Numbered from the stretch's first letter, positions 7,110 through 16,337 are shown. The stretch: 64,000 bases of DNA from Streptomyces clavifer (GCA_014651175.1 BMWJ01000002.1:186001-250000), one strand, 5' to 3'. Notes: generated from the sequence alone by a model not told the origin. Numbers and translations: made by a program.

Positions 7110-8699
7110 GTGCCAGAGCAGCCGATCGCCGGACGGTACGAGCTCGTGGAGGAGCTCAACAGCGGCGGTATGGGGGACGTGTGGCGCGGCTACGACGCCG
7201 TCCTGGACCGGCCCGTCGCCGTGAAGGTGGTCCGGAGGCAGGCCGTCGCCGGCTCGCCTCAGCTGGCCGAGGAGTTCGCCAAGCGGTTCAAGCGCGAGGC
7301 CCGAATCACCGCGCGCATCCAACACCCGGGCGTGCCGCAGGTGTTCGACGCGGTGCTCGATGACGCCTACGAGCGGCTGTTCCTCGTCATGGAGCTGGTC
7401 GACGGGCTGCCGCTGTCCGCGTACATCCGCCCCGACCACCCGCTGCCGGTGAGCTGGGCCGTCGCCGTGGCGGCGCAGGTGGCCACCGTACTGTCGTACG
7501 CACACGAGGTGCCGGTGATCCACCGCGACCTCAAGCCGAGCAACATCCTGGTCGCACGGGACGGGACGGTGAAGGTCCTCGACTTCGGGATCGCGGCGAT
7601 CCTGCGCACGGACGTCACCAAGCTGACGGCGACCGGCAGCCCCATCGGCACGTACCAGTACATGGCACCGGAGCAGGTTCGCGGCGGGCGGACCAGTCCG
7701 CAGACCGATCTGTACGCGCTCGGCTGCGTGCTGCACGAACTGTTCAGTGGGCGACACCTGTTCAACGCCGACAGCAAGTACCTGGTGATGTACCAGCACG
7801 TGAACGCCGCGCCGACCCCGTTGCGCCTGTTGCGACCGGACGTGCCGGCCGCCCTGGAGGAGCTCGTCCTGCACCTGTTGCTCAAGTCACCCGAGGCTCG
7901 GCCCGTCGACGTACAGGAGGTGTACGAGCGACTGCGCCCCTTCCTGCCGACGCCCGGCGGGCGACCCGCGCCCGGGGAGTCGTGGCCGCAGGGGGTGCCG
8001 GATCCGACCGGGATCTTCCGGCAGCCGTACGCGCCGCGCGCCCGCGTGGGTGCGGGACGGCCCGTACCCACGACGGTCGATCCCCACGCCGCCCTCCCGG
8101 CTCCCGTGGCCGTGCCGGAACTACTGCGCGAGGAGATCGCGGAGGCGTACGCCCACTCCGACGCGCTGCTGGACGAGGAGCGGTTCGCCCAGGCCGCCGA
8201 GGTGCTGAGCGAGATCATCGAACCGGCCGCGCGTGCCCTCGGTACGGAGAACAGGAAGGTCCTCGAGCTACGGACGCAGCGTGCCGCGATCCGGCTGCTC
8301 GGCGGGGACTACCGGGCGGCGTTGCCCGAATTCGACGCCCTGGCCGACGCTTACGCGCGTACTGGCGGTCCCAGCAGTACGCAGGCCCGTGCGTGCCGTG
8401 CCCAGGCGGCCCGGTGCCGCGGCGAATTGGGCCAGGTCACCGATGCCCTGGCCGCGCTGCGGGACGTTCTGCATGTGGTCCGCGCGGTGGGCGGGGACGT
8501 GAGCGATGAGGCGGTCGAGCTGCGCCGGGACATCGGCATGCTGCTGCTGGCCCAGGGACAGGTGCCTGAGGCGCAGTTGGTCCTCGCCCCCCTTCACGAC
8601 GACCTGTGCCTGGTCTACGGCCCCCTGGACGACATGTCCGAAGAGGTCGCCGAGGCACTGGCACTGATCGAGCTCGATCTTGACGGCCCGGCCGCCTGA
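7110..8699 (+). CDS. Ser/Thr protein kinase with TPR-like C-terminus
   Basis: A 529-aa Hanks-type kinase with a complete catalytic core: glycine loop NSGGMGDV (about 17-24), catalytic Lys in VAVKVV, HRDLKPSN (about 138-145), DFG (about 158-160) and APEQ in the activation segment. After a Pro-rich linker (about 270-330), the C-terminal 190 residues are helical repeats of TPR character (AEVLSEIIEPAARAL, ALPEFDALADAYARTG). No transmembrane helix is present, so unlike PknB it should be cytosolic. GTG 7110 precedes PEQPIAGRYELVEEL, the usual kinase N-terminus. The stop is 46 bp from the helicase start, implying co-transcription. Confidence 0.9.
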   Translation: MPEQPIAGRYELVEELNSGGMGDVWRGYDAVLDRPVAVKVVRRQAVAGSPQLAEEFAKRFKREARITARIQHPGVPQVFDAVLDDAYERLFLVMELVDGLPLSAYIRPDHPLPVSWAVAVAAQVATVLSYAHEVPVIHRDLKPSNILVARDGTVKVLDFGIAAILRTDVTKLTATGSPIGTYQYMAPEQVRGGRTSPQTDLYALGCVLHELFSGRHLFNADSKYLVMYQHVNAAPTPLRLLRPDVPAALEELVLHLLLKSPEARPVDVQEVYERLRPFLPTPGGRPAPGESWPQGVPDPTGIFRQPYAPRARVGAGRPVPTTVDPHAALPAPVAVPELLREEIAEAYAHSDALLDEERFAQAAEVLSEIIEPAARALGTENRKVLELRTQRAAIRLLGGDYRAALPEFDALADAYARTGGPSSTQARACRAQAARCRGELGQVTDALAALRDVLHVVRAVGGDVSDEAVELRRDIGMLLLAQGQVPEAQLVLAPLHDDLCLVYGPLDDMSEEVAEALALIELDLDGPAA

Positions 8700-8745
8700 T
8701 CCACTACCACCCCCGCCGCCCGCCGCTCACCCGGAGAGTCCGCCC

Positions 8746-10881
8746 ATGCCCCACCTCGCGTTCGACATCGACTTCTGCGCACAGCTCAGCAAGCTGCAGG
8801 GCAGCGTGAAACAGGGTGTGTTCGACGCCTGGGAGAAGTTCGAACGCCTCACGCTGGACCAGTTGTTCAAGGACCAGGGGCTGAAGCTGGAGACCCTGAA
8901 GCGCGCCCGTGATCCGCACATCAGGACCATCCGCATCGATCAGGGGACGCGGGGTGTCGTCCTCGCGCCTGACAGCGGTGACACATACGTGCTGCTGCGC
9001 GTCATGCCTCACGACAAGGCGATCGCATGGGCCGTCAAGCAGAGGGCGAGCATCAACACGGTCACCCGGGCCGTCGAGATCCGGGACATCGCGATGCTCG
9101 ACGAGCTGACCCCCGCGTACGAACGCATCGCCCCGGCACCCGATCAACGGCTTTTCGCCGGGGTGTCCGACGGGGACATGAAGGCACTCGGTATCGACGA
9201 AACGACGCTGCGGCAGGCTCGCACGCTCTCCGACGCCGAACAGCTGGAGGTGTTCGCCCCGTACTTCCCGCAGGACCAACGCGAGGTCCTGGAGTATCTC
9301 GCGGCAGGCTTCAGCGTGGAGGACGTCTGGCGGGATGTGGTGTCGGTGGCCATGTCCACCGTGTCCGCCGGTGATCCGCCGGTGGACACCCGGGACTTCG
9401 CGACGGCCATTCAGCGCACCCGGGCCCGCATCGCGCTGGTCACCGGGTCCGAGGAGCTGCGCGACATCCTCGACAAGCCGTTCGCTGCCTGGCGGGTCTT
9501 CCTGCACCCTTCGCAGCACAAGGTGGCCTACCGGCCGTCCTACTCGGGCCCCGCGCAGGTGACGGGCGGCCCGGGCACCGGAAAGACGGTCGTCGCGCTG
9601 CACCGTGTGCGGCATCTGCTCGGACATCTCCGGGACGGGGACCGGGTCCTGCTGACGACGTACACGAACGTGCTCGTCGCGGCACTGCGCACAGGGCTCG
9701 CGGCCCTGGTCGAGGACGAGGTGCTCCGCGACCGCGTCGACATCATGACGGTCGACGCGTTCGCCGGCCGTGTGGTGTCGACGTCACGGCGGCCGTTGCG
9801 CGGTGGCGAGGAGGAGGCGCGCTGGGAGCGGGCTGCTGCGGCCACCGGATTCAGCGGCACCGCACAGTTCCTCGCCCAGGAGCACAAGCACGTCGTCCTG
9901 GCCCAGAATCTGCGGACTCCGGAGGAGTACAGGGACTGTGAGCGACGGGGACGCGGCAGCGCTCTGCCGGGATCCGCTCGCGCCCTTGTGTGGCGTACGT
10001 TCGAGGAGTTCACCGGCAGGCTCACCGCCGATGGCCTGCGCACCTACCTCGGGACGTGCGCGGAGGCGGCCGATCTCCTGGAGTCAGCCGGCCCCCGGTA
10101 CCGTCACGTGGTCGTCGACGAGGCCCAGGACCTGCACCCCGCACAGTGGCGGCTCCTGCGTGCGGCGGCGCCGGCACGGCCCGACGACCTGTTCATCGCA
10201 GGGGATCCGCACCAGCGCATCTACGACACGAAGGTGTCCTTGAAGTCGGTGGGAGTCAGAGTCAGTGGCCGGTCGACCAAGATGCGCAAGAACTACCGCT
10301 CGACACACGAGATCCTGAGCTGGTCCACCGCCCTCCTTGTCGGCCGTCCCTTCGAACAGCTGGCGGACGACGCCCGCCACGACACGCTGCTCGGCTATCG
10401 ATCGGCCCTGCACGGGACCGGTCCGGAGACGTTCGGCGGCGATTCGGAGGGCGCCGAGCTCGAAGCGCTCGTCGGGCGGGTGAGGGGATGGCTGGACAGC
10501 GGGGTGGCCCCGAGCGAGATCGGGGTCAGCGCCCGGTTCAACAAGAACTGCGACAAGGCGATGGCCCGGCTGAAGGCCGCGGGAATCCACGCGGCGCGGT
10601 TGCGCGGGGACGCACCGGCCGACCCGGATGCAGTGCAGATCGGCACCATGCACGCGTTCAAGGGGCTGGAGTTCCGGTGTGTTGCCGTGATCGGTGTGGC
10701 CGATGGTGCCCTGCCGTATCCGAAGGCGGTCACCGCTGCCGACATCGACCGGCTCCAGCATGACGCGGACCTACTCGCGGAACGCTGCCTGCTGTTCGTC
10801 GCCTGCACCCGGGCCAGGGACGGACTGTACGTGTCCTGGTGGGGCGAGCCGAGCACGTTCCTGGTGGAGGCGGGTGTGTGA
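8746..10881 (+). CDS. SF1 UvrD-like helicase with RelE-like N-terminal domain
   Basis: A 711-aa protein. All major SF1 motifs are present: Walker A GGPGTGKT (about 274-281), Walker B VVVDEAQDL, GDPHQRIY, KNYRST, motif V GTMHAFKGLEF, and motif VI VACTRARDG near the C-terminus. The first 110 residues resemble the RelE/ParE toxin fold (RTIRIDQGTRGVVLAP, then LLRVMPHDKAIAWA), a fusion I recall from other actinobacterial UvrD-like proteins. ATG 8746 follows GGAGAG and begins that domain. Located right behind the kinase, it probably acts with it on nucleic acid, perhaps in repair or phage defence. That role is inference. Confidence 0.88.
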   Translation: MPHLAFDIDFCAQLSKLQGSVKQGVFDAWEKFERLTLDQLFKDQGLKLETLKRARDPHIRTIRIDQGTRGVVLAPDSGDTYVLLRVMPHDKAIAWAVKQRASINTVTRAVEIRDIAMLDELTPAYERIAPAPDQRLFAGVSDGDMKALGIDETTLRQARTLSDAEQLEVFAPYFPQDQREVLEYLAAGFSVEDVWRDVVSVAMSTVSAGDPPVDTRDFATAIQRTRARIALVTGSEELRDILDKPFAAWRVFLHPSQHKVAYRPSYSGPAQVTGGPGTGKTVVALHRVRHLLGHLRDGDRVLLTTYTNVLVAALRTGLAALVEDEVLRDRVDIMTVDAFAGRVVSTSRRPLRGGEEEARWERAAAATGFSGTAQFLAQEHKHVVLAQNLRTPEEYRDCERRGRGSALPGSARALVWRTFEEFTGRLTADGLRTYLGTCAEAADLLESAGPRYRHVVVDEAQDLHPAQWRLLRAAAPARPDDLFIAGDPHQRIYDTKVSLKSVGVRVSGRSTKMRKNYRSTHEILSWSTALLVGRPFEQLADDARHDTLLGYRSALHGTGPETFGGDSEGAELEALVGRVRGWLDSGVAPSEIGVSARFNKNCDKAMARLKAAGIHAARLRGDAPADPDAVQIGTMHAFKGLEFRCVAVIGVADGALPYPKAVTAADIDRLQHDADLLAERCLLFVACTRARDGLYVSWWGEPSTFLVEAGV

Positions 10882-10967
10882 GGCGCCCCGCGCCCTCCGG
10901 GTCATCCCGCTGTTCGGAGGACGACTCGCCGTCCGCCGCTCGTCGGCCGCTCCGGACGAGCCGGTCC

Positions 10968-11522
10968 TCAGCGCCCGCTGTCCGCGCATTCGTCGCTGTC
11001 GCCCCCGCTGCGGCACTGATGCCCGGTGGCCCCCTGATCGTTCGGGGGCCGGGAGTCCGGATCCCTTGGGGCGCACGGCACTCCGGCCTGCGTCGGGCAG
11101 GCCGGCAGCGGCGCCGGATGGGCCCGCTCGTGCTCGTCCAGCCCCGCGGCGACGGTGGCTGCCATCAGGGCGGCGCCGATCAGCAGCTGGAACGCCCCGG
11201 CGAACGGGTGCCCCGACCGCAGGAAGAACACGGCGGCCAGGGACACGCCGAGCGTGAACCCGCCGAGCCAGAGGACCGGTACCCAGTCCATCGGGGGCGG
11301 CCCGGTGTCCCCGGGAGTGCTGCCGGACCGGCTCGTCGACCCCGCCCAGCCCCGCATCCCCAACGACAGGGCCACAAAGGCGGCGAGGGCGATCTCGATC
11401 AGGACGGCGATCACGGTCAGACACCCGCCCTCGAACCCCCCGCCCTCGGTCGCGGTGTCCCGCGCCCGCTCGTGCACAACCCCTGGTAGGCGTGGGGTAC
11501 GGGAAGCGGGCTCCGTGGTCAT
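10968..11522 (-). CDS. three-pass membrane protein of unknown function
   Basis: A 184-aa protein with three predicted membrane segments: LTVIAVLIEIALAAFVAL, PVLWLGGFTLGVSLAAVF and GAFQLLIGAALMAATVA. A Pro/Asp/Cys-containing polar tail follows. ATG 11522 is the first methionine giving a short cytoplasmic lead. The spacing and composition resemble small Streptomyces integral membrane proteins of the DUF6234 kind, but I cannot confirm that. It is convergent with the helicase gene, and no neighbour suggests a function. Confidence 0.6.
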   Translation of the reverse strand: MTTEPASRTPRLPGVVHERARDTATEGGGFEGGCLTVIAVLIEIALAAFVALSLGMRGWAGSTSRSGSTPGDTGPPPMDWVPVLWLGGFTLGVSLAAVFFLRSGHPFAGAFQLLIGAALMAATVAAGLDEHERAHPAPLPACPTQAGVPCAPRDPDSRPPNDQGATGHQCRSGGDSDECADSGR

Positions 11523-11827
11523 GATCGTACTTTCGTACGGAACGGCGCACTCCACACCACCGTCCCCGAGCCGAAACCCACTCGTTACGGGGCGGTGTCC
11601 GGCGATCACGGGATGCGGTCGGGCTGCCGGCCAGGGGGCCGGCCTGCGACCTCCATCCTCGGGTCCGCCGGAACGGGTCCCCGAAGTCTCCTCTCAGGCG
11701 GTGGAACGGGCCGTGGGCCACAGCGAAACGAACACGGAGGCCACCTCCGAACCCAGCACCGCCCCCGAGTAAGGTCCGCTTGTTCGCAACAGGCCCCGGA
11801 CCAGGGGCCGCAGGTGGGAGGGGCGTC
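11523..11827. other. intergenic region, no gene supported
   Basis: This 305-bp divergent spacer lies between the membrane-protein gene and the WWQW-family gene. The 11515-11535 stretch contains TACGAAAGTA-like AT-richer sequence near the membrane-gene start, a possible promoter edge. I see no strong hairpin or coding signal elsewhere. Confidence 0.4.
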
Positions 11828-12340
11828 ATGAGTGGTGCAGGACCGGTCGGCGGCACGTGGAGACCGAGCGTCGAAGAGCGGGGGGCACTCGCGGGCCGGT
11901 GGTGGCAGTGGGCGCTGTCCGCTCCCGAGGAACAGTGTCCGGTCAAGGACACGACGGGCGAGCACGCCGCGTGGGGACAGCCGGACGACCTCTGGTTCCT
12001 GGCCGGTACCTACGGGGGACGAGTGGTGCGGCGCTGCGCGATCCCCTCGGACCGGCCGGTGTTCTTCCCGGTGCTGAACATGCAGCACGACCGGGCGTAT
12101 TCGAGGGTCCCCCGTTCCCTGCCGGTGGCCGAGGCCACGGCGTCGCTCAACGGCGTGCCCCTGCCGTTGCAGGAGTTCTCCGCGCCGTTCAGGACGGGGC
12201 AGACCCAACGCTATGCGTGGGGAGTCTGGGGCAGGATCGAGCCGCTGGCCCCCGGCCAGTACGTACTGGAGATCAAGGGCAGGTCCACGAACGGATTCTG
12301 GGTCGACACGACGTACCACCTGGAGTCCGGGCGTGCGTGA
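11828..12340 (+). CDS. conserved hypothetical protein, WWQW/FFPVLN family
   Basis: A 170-aa protein starting at ATG 11828 after GGGAGGGG. It has a conserved-looking core: RWWQWALSAP, a DTTG, WFLAGTYGG, RRCAIP, then FFPVLNMQ. I recall this pattern from a widespread family of mostly secreted proteins of unknown function. Here no signal peptide is visible, so the protein may be cytoplasmic or N-terminally divergent. The C-terminal half (LAPGQYVLEIKG) looks like a beta-sandwich. The stop codon sits on a 16-bp tandem repeat. Confidence 0.7.
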   Translation: MSGAGPVGGTWRPSVEERGALAGRWWQWALSAPEEQCPVKDTTGEHAAWGQPDDLWFLAGTYGGRVVRRCAIPSDRPVFFPVLNMQHDRAYSRVPRSLPVAEATASLNGVPLPLQEFSAPFRTGQTQRYAWGVWGRIEPLAPGQYVLEIKGRSTNGFWVDTTYHLESGRA

Positions 12341-12354
12341 GTCCGGGCGTGCGT
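12323..12354 (+). repeat. 16-bp tandem duplication over a stop codon
   Basis: GAGTCCGGGCGTGCGT occurs at 12323-12338 and again at 12339-12354, followed by GAGT of a third partial copy. The TGA of the preceding gene straddles the junction. It looks like a slippage product and extends the 3' end harmlessly. Confidence 0.85.
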
Positions 12355-12502
12355 GAGTGCGCCACCGGAGGTAACGCCATCCCCCCCGGGGGCGAAGCCT
12401 TCGCATCGACCGTGCACCGGCTCGCACGCACAGCGTGGTCACAGATATGCCATACGATGCGCACACCTATACGTAAATTTTCCGTTTGAGGATGCACACG
12501 TC

Positions 12503-13378
12503 ATGTCTCTGGGTGCCACGTCCCGTTCCCTGCGCGGTATATCCGTCGTCGTAGCCCTTCTCGCGATCGGTGCGGCTGGTTGCGCCGACGTCGTCGACAG
12601 CGCCAAGGACGGCGCGAAGAAGGTCGCCCGCCAACGCTCGGTCTTCTCTCTCTCCACCGGCGACTGCTACAACCCGAACAGCAAGGCTGCCGCGAGCGAG
12701 GAATTCGCGATAGAGGTCGTGCCGTGCAAGGAGCCTCACGAGGGCCAGGTCGTCGGCGAGTTCACGATAGACGACGAGAAGTCCTTCCCCGGTGCCGACG
12801 CGGTCGCGGTGATCGCCGACGAACGATGCCCGGCCGAGGCGCAGAAGTTCGCCCCGGACACCTGGGCGCTGCCCACGGGGGCCGAGGTCTTCTACTACCA
12901 CCCCACCAAGGAGAGCTGGGCGACGGGCGACCGGTCCGTGAGCTGCGCCTACACCAAGGAGTCGGGCAAGCTGACCGGGTCGCTGAAGAACGCCCCCCTG
13001 GACGCCGACCAGCTGGCGTACCTCAAGGGCTCGACCGCGGTCTATGACGCCCTCTGGGAGAACCAGCCCGAGGGGGAGGTCGAGGACGACCTCCCCGGGT
13101 ACAAGGCGCAGGCCAAGGCTGTGGCAGCCGCGCTCGACACCCATGTCCAGGCGCTGCGGAACATCGAGCAGCCCGAGACCGGCAAGCTCCGCGCACAGTT
13201 GGAGAAGGCCGCCGGCGAGTGGAAGAAGGCGGCGTCGGCAGGTGACTCCGACACCTTCTACCTCGCCTACGACGGGGCCTTCACCGGCATCGACCCCAAC
13301 AAGTCGATCGCCGCACGCAAGGAGCTGAAGCTCGCCACGACCGTCCCGGCCGACGAGGCCGAGGTCTGGGCGGGCTGA
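12503..13378 (+). CDS. septum-formation-family lipoprotein
   Basis: A 291-aa predicted lipoprotein. The signal peptide ends in a lipobox (AIGAAGC, Cys at about 29). The following 120 residues match the pattern of the actinobacterial septum-formation family: SLSTGDCYNP, a VPCKEPHEGQVVGEF strand, ERCPAE, and YHPTKESWATGDRSVSCAY with paired cysteines likely forming disulfides. The C-terminal half is helical and polar. ATG 12503 follows GAGGA. It probably acts on the outer face of the membrane; the exact division role of this family is poorly known. A hairpin terminator follows. Confidence 0.85.
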   Translation: MSLGATSRSLRGISVVVALLAIGAAGCADVVDSAKDGAKKVARQRSVFSLSTGDCYNPNSKAAASEEFAIEVVPCKEPHEGQVVGEFTIDDEKSFPGADAVAVIADERCPAEAQKFAPDTWALPTGAEVFYYHPTKESWATGDRSVSCAYTKESGKLTGSLKNAPLDADQLAYLKGSTAVYDALWENQPEGEVEDDLPGYKAQAKAVAAALDTHVQALRNIEQPETGKLRAQLEKAAGEWKKAASAGDSDTFYLAYDGAFTGIDPNKSIAARKELKLATTVPADEAEVWAG

Positions 13379-13400
13379 CCTCCTCCGCCGCGAGGCCGGA

Positions 13401-13433
13401 GCCCCGGTGCGCCGTCACCACCCGCACCGGGGC
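13401..13433 (+). terminator. hairpin after the lipoprotein gene
   Basis: GCCCCGGTGCG (13401-13411) pairs perfectly with CGCACCGGGGC (13423-13433) around an 11-nt loop. It has no T-tract, as is usual in Streptomyces. It sits between convergent genes and could serve both. Confidence 0.6.
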
Positions 13434-13538
13434 CCGCCCCCGCGCATCACGTCACGGATGCAGTGTGGCGTCCTCTGCGCTCGAACCCTCCCGCCCCGGG
13501 CAGCGTCCGACTCCCACCGTCGCGCCTCACGCCGTACC

Positions 13539-14552
13539 TCACGTGGCACTCCGCTCGCTCACCTCGCGCAGGTCCCGGTCCACCGCACGGTCGTACGCCG
13601 GGTCCGGTGCGCCCTCCGGACTGCCCGGGCGGCCCGTGCGCAGGAGGGCGCGCCAGCGTTCCTGACTCCAGGCTGCCGGAGCCGTGGTCCGCATGAAGTC
13701 CTCGACGAGGTCCAGGAATCGGGCGGGGTCGGTGTGGTACGGGAAATGCCCCGCACCCTGGAAGATCTCCAGGCGGCTGCCGGGCATGGCCGCGTGAGCG
13801 CCGTACGCGTGGTGCACGGGCACCACACTGTCGCGTGAGCCCCAGAGGAGCAGCGTGGGCATGCCCTGGGTCAGGTAGCAGCGGTCCAGCATGGTGACCA
13901 CCTGGCCCCGCCAGTCGACCACGGCCCGCAGGGTGCTGATGAACGCGCTGCGGGAGGTGGCGTCGGGGAGAGCGTCCACGAGGTCCACCAGTTCGCCCGC
14001 GTCCTGTCCCAGATCCGTGTCGAGCGCCTTGATCAGCCGGGTGAAGAGGCCGACCTGGCGGCGCATCCCGGGCAGGCGCAGGGTGGACAGCATCAGGTCG
14101 GCGCCCGGCAGCGACACGGCGCGCAGGACGGGGTTCACCTCGCGGCCCACGCCGCCCGCGCTCACCAGGATCAGCCGGTCGGTGCGCTCGGGGTACTGGT
14201 ACGCGAACTGCATGGCCACGCCGCCGCCGAGCGAATGGCCGACCAGGGTGGCGCGTTCGATGCCCAGGACTCCCATCAGGTCCCGGATGCCGTTGGCGTA
14301 GGCGGGCACGGAGTAGTCGGCCCGCGGCTTGTCCGAGGCGCCGTGCCCGAGGAGGTCAGGGGCGATCACCGTGTGGTGGCGGGCGAGGCGGGGGATGAGG
14401 TCCGCCCAGGTCGCGGAGGAGTCGCCGATGCCGTGGATGAGCAGGATCGCGGGGCCTTCTCCCGCCATGCGGTAAGCACGGCGGTATCCGTGGATCACCC
14501 GGTGCCGAAGCTCGGCCGCCTGCCCGCCTCCGTGCCGTGGTGCGCCGGTCAC
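13539..14552 (-). CDS. alpha/beta-fold hydrolase
   Basis: A 337-aa serine hydrolase. The oxyanion-region motif LIHGIGDSSATW is at about residues 37-48, the nucleophile elbow GHSLGGG at about 117-123, an acid is probably in LLWGSRDSVVP (about 244-254), and His is in QGAGHFPYHTD (about 274-284). The core is close to the haloperoxidase/epoxide-hydrolase-like subgroup acting on small esters or similar bonds. The C-terminal 40 residues extend past the domain and are Arg-rich. The start is GTG 14552. It stands alone, so the substrate is unknown. Confidence 0.88.
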   Translation of the reverse strand: MTGAPRHGGGQAAELRHRVIHGYRRAYRMAGEGPAILLIHGIGDSSATWADLIPRLARHHTVIAPDLLGHGASDKPRADYSVPAYANGIRDLMGVLGIERATLVGHSLGGGVAMQFAYQYPERTDRLILVSAGGVGREVNPVLRAVSLPGADLMLSTLRLPGMRRQVGLFTRLIKALDTDLGQDAGELVDLVDALPDATSRSAFISTLRAVVDWRGQVVTMLDRCYLTQGMPTLLLWGSRDSVVPVHHAYGAHAAMPGSRLEIFQGAGHFPYHTDPARFLDLVEDFMRTTAPAAWSQERWRALLRTGRPGSPEGAPDPAYDRAVDRDLREVSERSAT

Positions 14553-14863
14553 GAGATCGCCTCCTGCTCACGGTCCGTCGTTCCGGTTGGTTGTCGCTGC
14601 GACGATTCCCGGCGAGCGTAGGAAGCTCCGGCGTACGGGGGATTTCCCTGGGGTTTCAGGCGGTGTACGGATGGGCTCCGGGGGCAGCGGGAGGCCCCTC
14701 CCAGGCATTCCGTAACACGCGCGTAGCCGTGCGGGGTCCTGCGCGCCCTATGATCACCCCAGCACACCCGCCGGCTGTCTGCCGCGGTTTCGTGCGTCAT
14801 CCCTCTCCCTGACCGGGTACGGCACCGCGCTGCCCTGCCCGCGAACCCCGGAAGGCGGCCTGA
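14553..14863. promoter_or_regulatory. divergent promoter region
   Basis: This 311-bp region lies between the hydrolase and the ATP-grasp gene. TATGAT at 14749-14754 is a good -10 for the ATP-grasp gene, about 110 bp before its start, with only a weak -35. No coding region is supported. Confidence 0.35.
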
Positions 14864-15967
14864 ATGGTCTCTCCCGTACGTATCTGGCTCAACCGCACGT
14901 ACGCGGAGAACGTCTTCTTCATCGATCAGCTCCGACATAATCCGGACGGTCGGCAGGTCGCGGTCCATGCCACACACGGGGACCCCGACTCCCCCGTGCT
15001 CGCCGCCGCCGACACCGCGTCGCCGGAGCCGGAGGGTCTGACCCCGGCCGCATACGCCGAATTCGCCCTGGACCAGTGCACCCGGCGCGGCATCGATGTG
15101 TTCGTTCCCGTGCTGCACCAGGCGGCGATCGCCGCGCACCGCGAGGAGTTCGCCGCGATAGGCACCACGCTCCTCGCTCCACCCGCCGAGGCCTGTGCCC
15201 TCTTCCAGGACAAGGCGACCGCGTACGAGACGGTTTCGGCCGTCGGGGTGCCCGTGCCGCCGTGGTGGCGGGTGCGTACCGAGGACGAGCTGGTCGAGGC
15301 CGTCGACGCGATCGAGGCCGCGGGGGGCACGGCCTGCTTCAAGCCGGCGGCCGGTGCGGGCGGGGTCGGGTTCCGCATCATCACCCGGGCCCCGTTCTCC
15401 CTGCTGCACCTGGGCGGCTTCCCCAGCCCTTACGTGCCGCTGGGTCTGGTCATCGAGGCGTTGCGCAGCGGCGAGGGCTCGGTCGACTGGCTCGTGATGC
15501 CGCGCCTGGACGAACCCGAGGTGTCCGTCGACTGCCTCACCGGTCCCGACGGCGCGGTCCGGATGGCGGTGGGCCGTACGAAGAACGGGCGGCGTCGCGG
15601 ATTCACGCTGCGGCCTTCGGTGACCGACCCCGCCCGGCTGATGGCCCGGACGTTCGGGTTGCACTGGCTGACCAACATCCAGTTCCGGATGTACGAGGGG
15701 CAGCCGGTCCTGATGGACGTCAACACCCGGCCGGCCGGCGGCCTGCACCAGCTCTCCCAGTGCGGCATCAACGCCCCGTGGGCCGCGGTGCGCCTGGCAC
15801 TCGGCGACGACCCCGGTGATCTGACCCCGGACTTCCTGGGCGCGGACTATTCGGTGATAGCCGGGCCACGCGCCCTGCGGCCGGTGGTGGTGCCGGGGCA
15901 GCGCTCCGAGGACCCGCCGTCCACCGCCGCCCGCCCTGCCTCCGCAGGGGTCGCCGCCGTGCTCTGA
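14864..15967 (+). CDS. ATP-grasp superfamily ligase
   Basis: A 367-aa protein with an ATP-grasp layout. The N-terminal pre-ATP-grasp domain starts RIWLNRTYAENVFFIDQL. A central lid has ACFKPAAGAGGVGF with the ATP-binding Lys. The C-terminal metal site is QPVLMDVNTRPAGG, the DxN motif ligating Mg. The family couples ATP to carboxylate-amine/thiol ligation through an acyl phosphate. The substrate is not deducible because no biosynthetic partner lies beside it. It starts at ATG 14864 after GGAAGG. The last 40 residues are Ala/Pro-rich and probably disordered. Confidence 0.85.
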   Translation: MVSPVRIWLNRTYAENVFFIDQLRHNPDGRQVAVHATHGDPDSPVLAAADTASPEPEGLTPAAYAEFALDQCTRRGIDVFVPVLHQAAIAAHREEFAAIGTTLLAPPAEACALFQDKATAYETVSAVGVPVPPWWRVRTEDELVEAVDAIEAAGGTACFKPAAGAGGVGFRIITRAPFSLLHLGGFPSPYVPLGLVIEALRSGEGSVDWLVMPRLDEPEVSVDCLTGPDGAVRMAVGRTKNGRRRGFTLRPSVTDPARLMARTFGLHWLTNIQFRMYEGQPVLMDVNTRPAGGLHQLSQCGINAPWAAVRLALGDDPGDLTPDFLGADYSVIAGPRALRPVVVPGQRSEDPPSTAARPASAGVAAVL

Positions 15968-16337
15968 GACATGCGCGGCATGGCCGTGGGCCGGGTGCGC
16001 CCGCGTCGCCCTCGTCCAGCGGATCGCACGAGCCTTCCTCCGCCGCGCACCCGGCACCGGCGGTGCCGCCCGGACGGCAGCGCGAAAGGTCGAGTGCCGC
16101 CCGTGCCGCCCCATCGGCCTCATCGAGTCCGAGTGAAGCCCGAGCGGTCCGACGACCTGCGGGCAAGGGCGTCTCGAGGGACGCCACGGACACTGCGGGT
16201 GGAGCCAACCCCCAGGTGCCCCTGAGGGTTGTCCCCCACTCAAGTCGGGGCCTTACCGGATCGTTCGGGTGACGCGGAATCCCTAGGTTGTGGGATGGAA
16301 TCGACACACTGTTCCGCACACCTCCCGGAGGAATCCC
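15968..16337. other. intergenic region with GtrA promoter candidate
   Basis: This 370-bp gap contains small hairpins (GGCACC/GGTGCC near 16051-16065 and GGCGTC/GACGCC near 16168-16185) that may terminate the ATP-grasp transcript. TAGGTT at 16284-16289 is a plausible -10 for the gtrA-like gene, giving a short leader. No gene is supported on either strand. Confidence 0.35.

Noticed and set aside
7110..10881. Naming the kinase/helicase pair as a specific known defence system
   Set aside because: It lacks GajA, PglX/PglZ and other defining partners, so only a hypothesis is justified.
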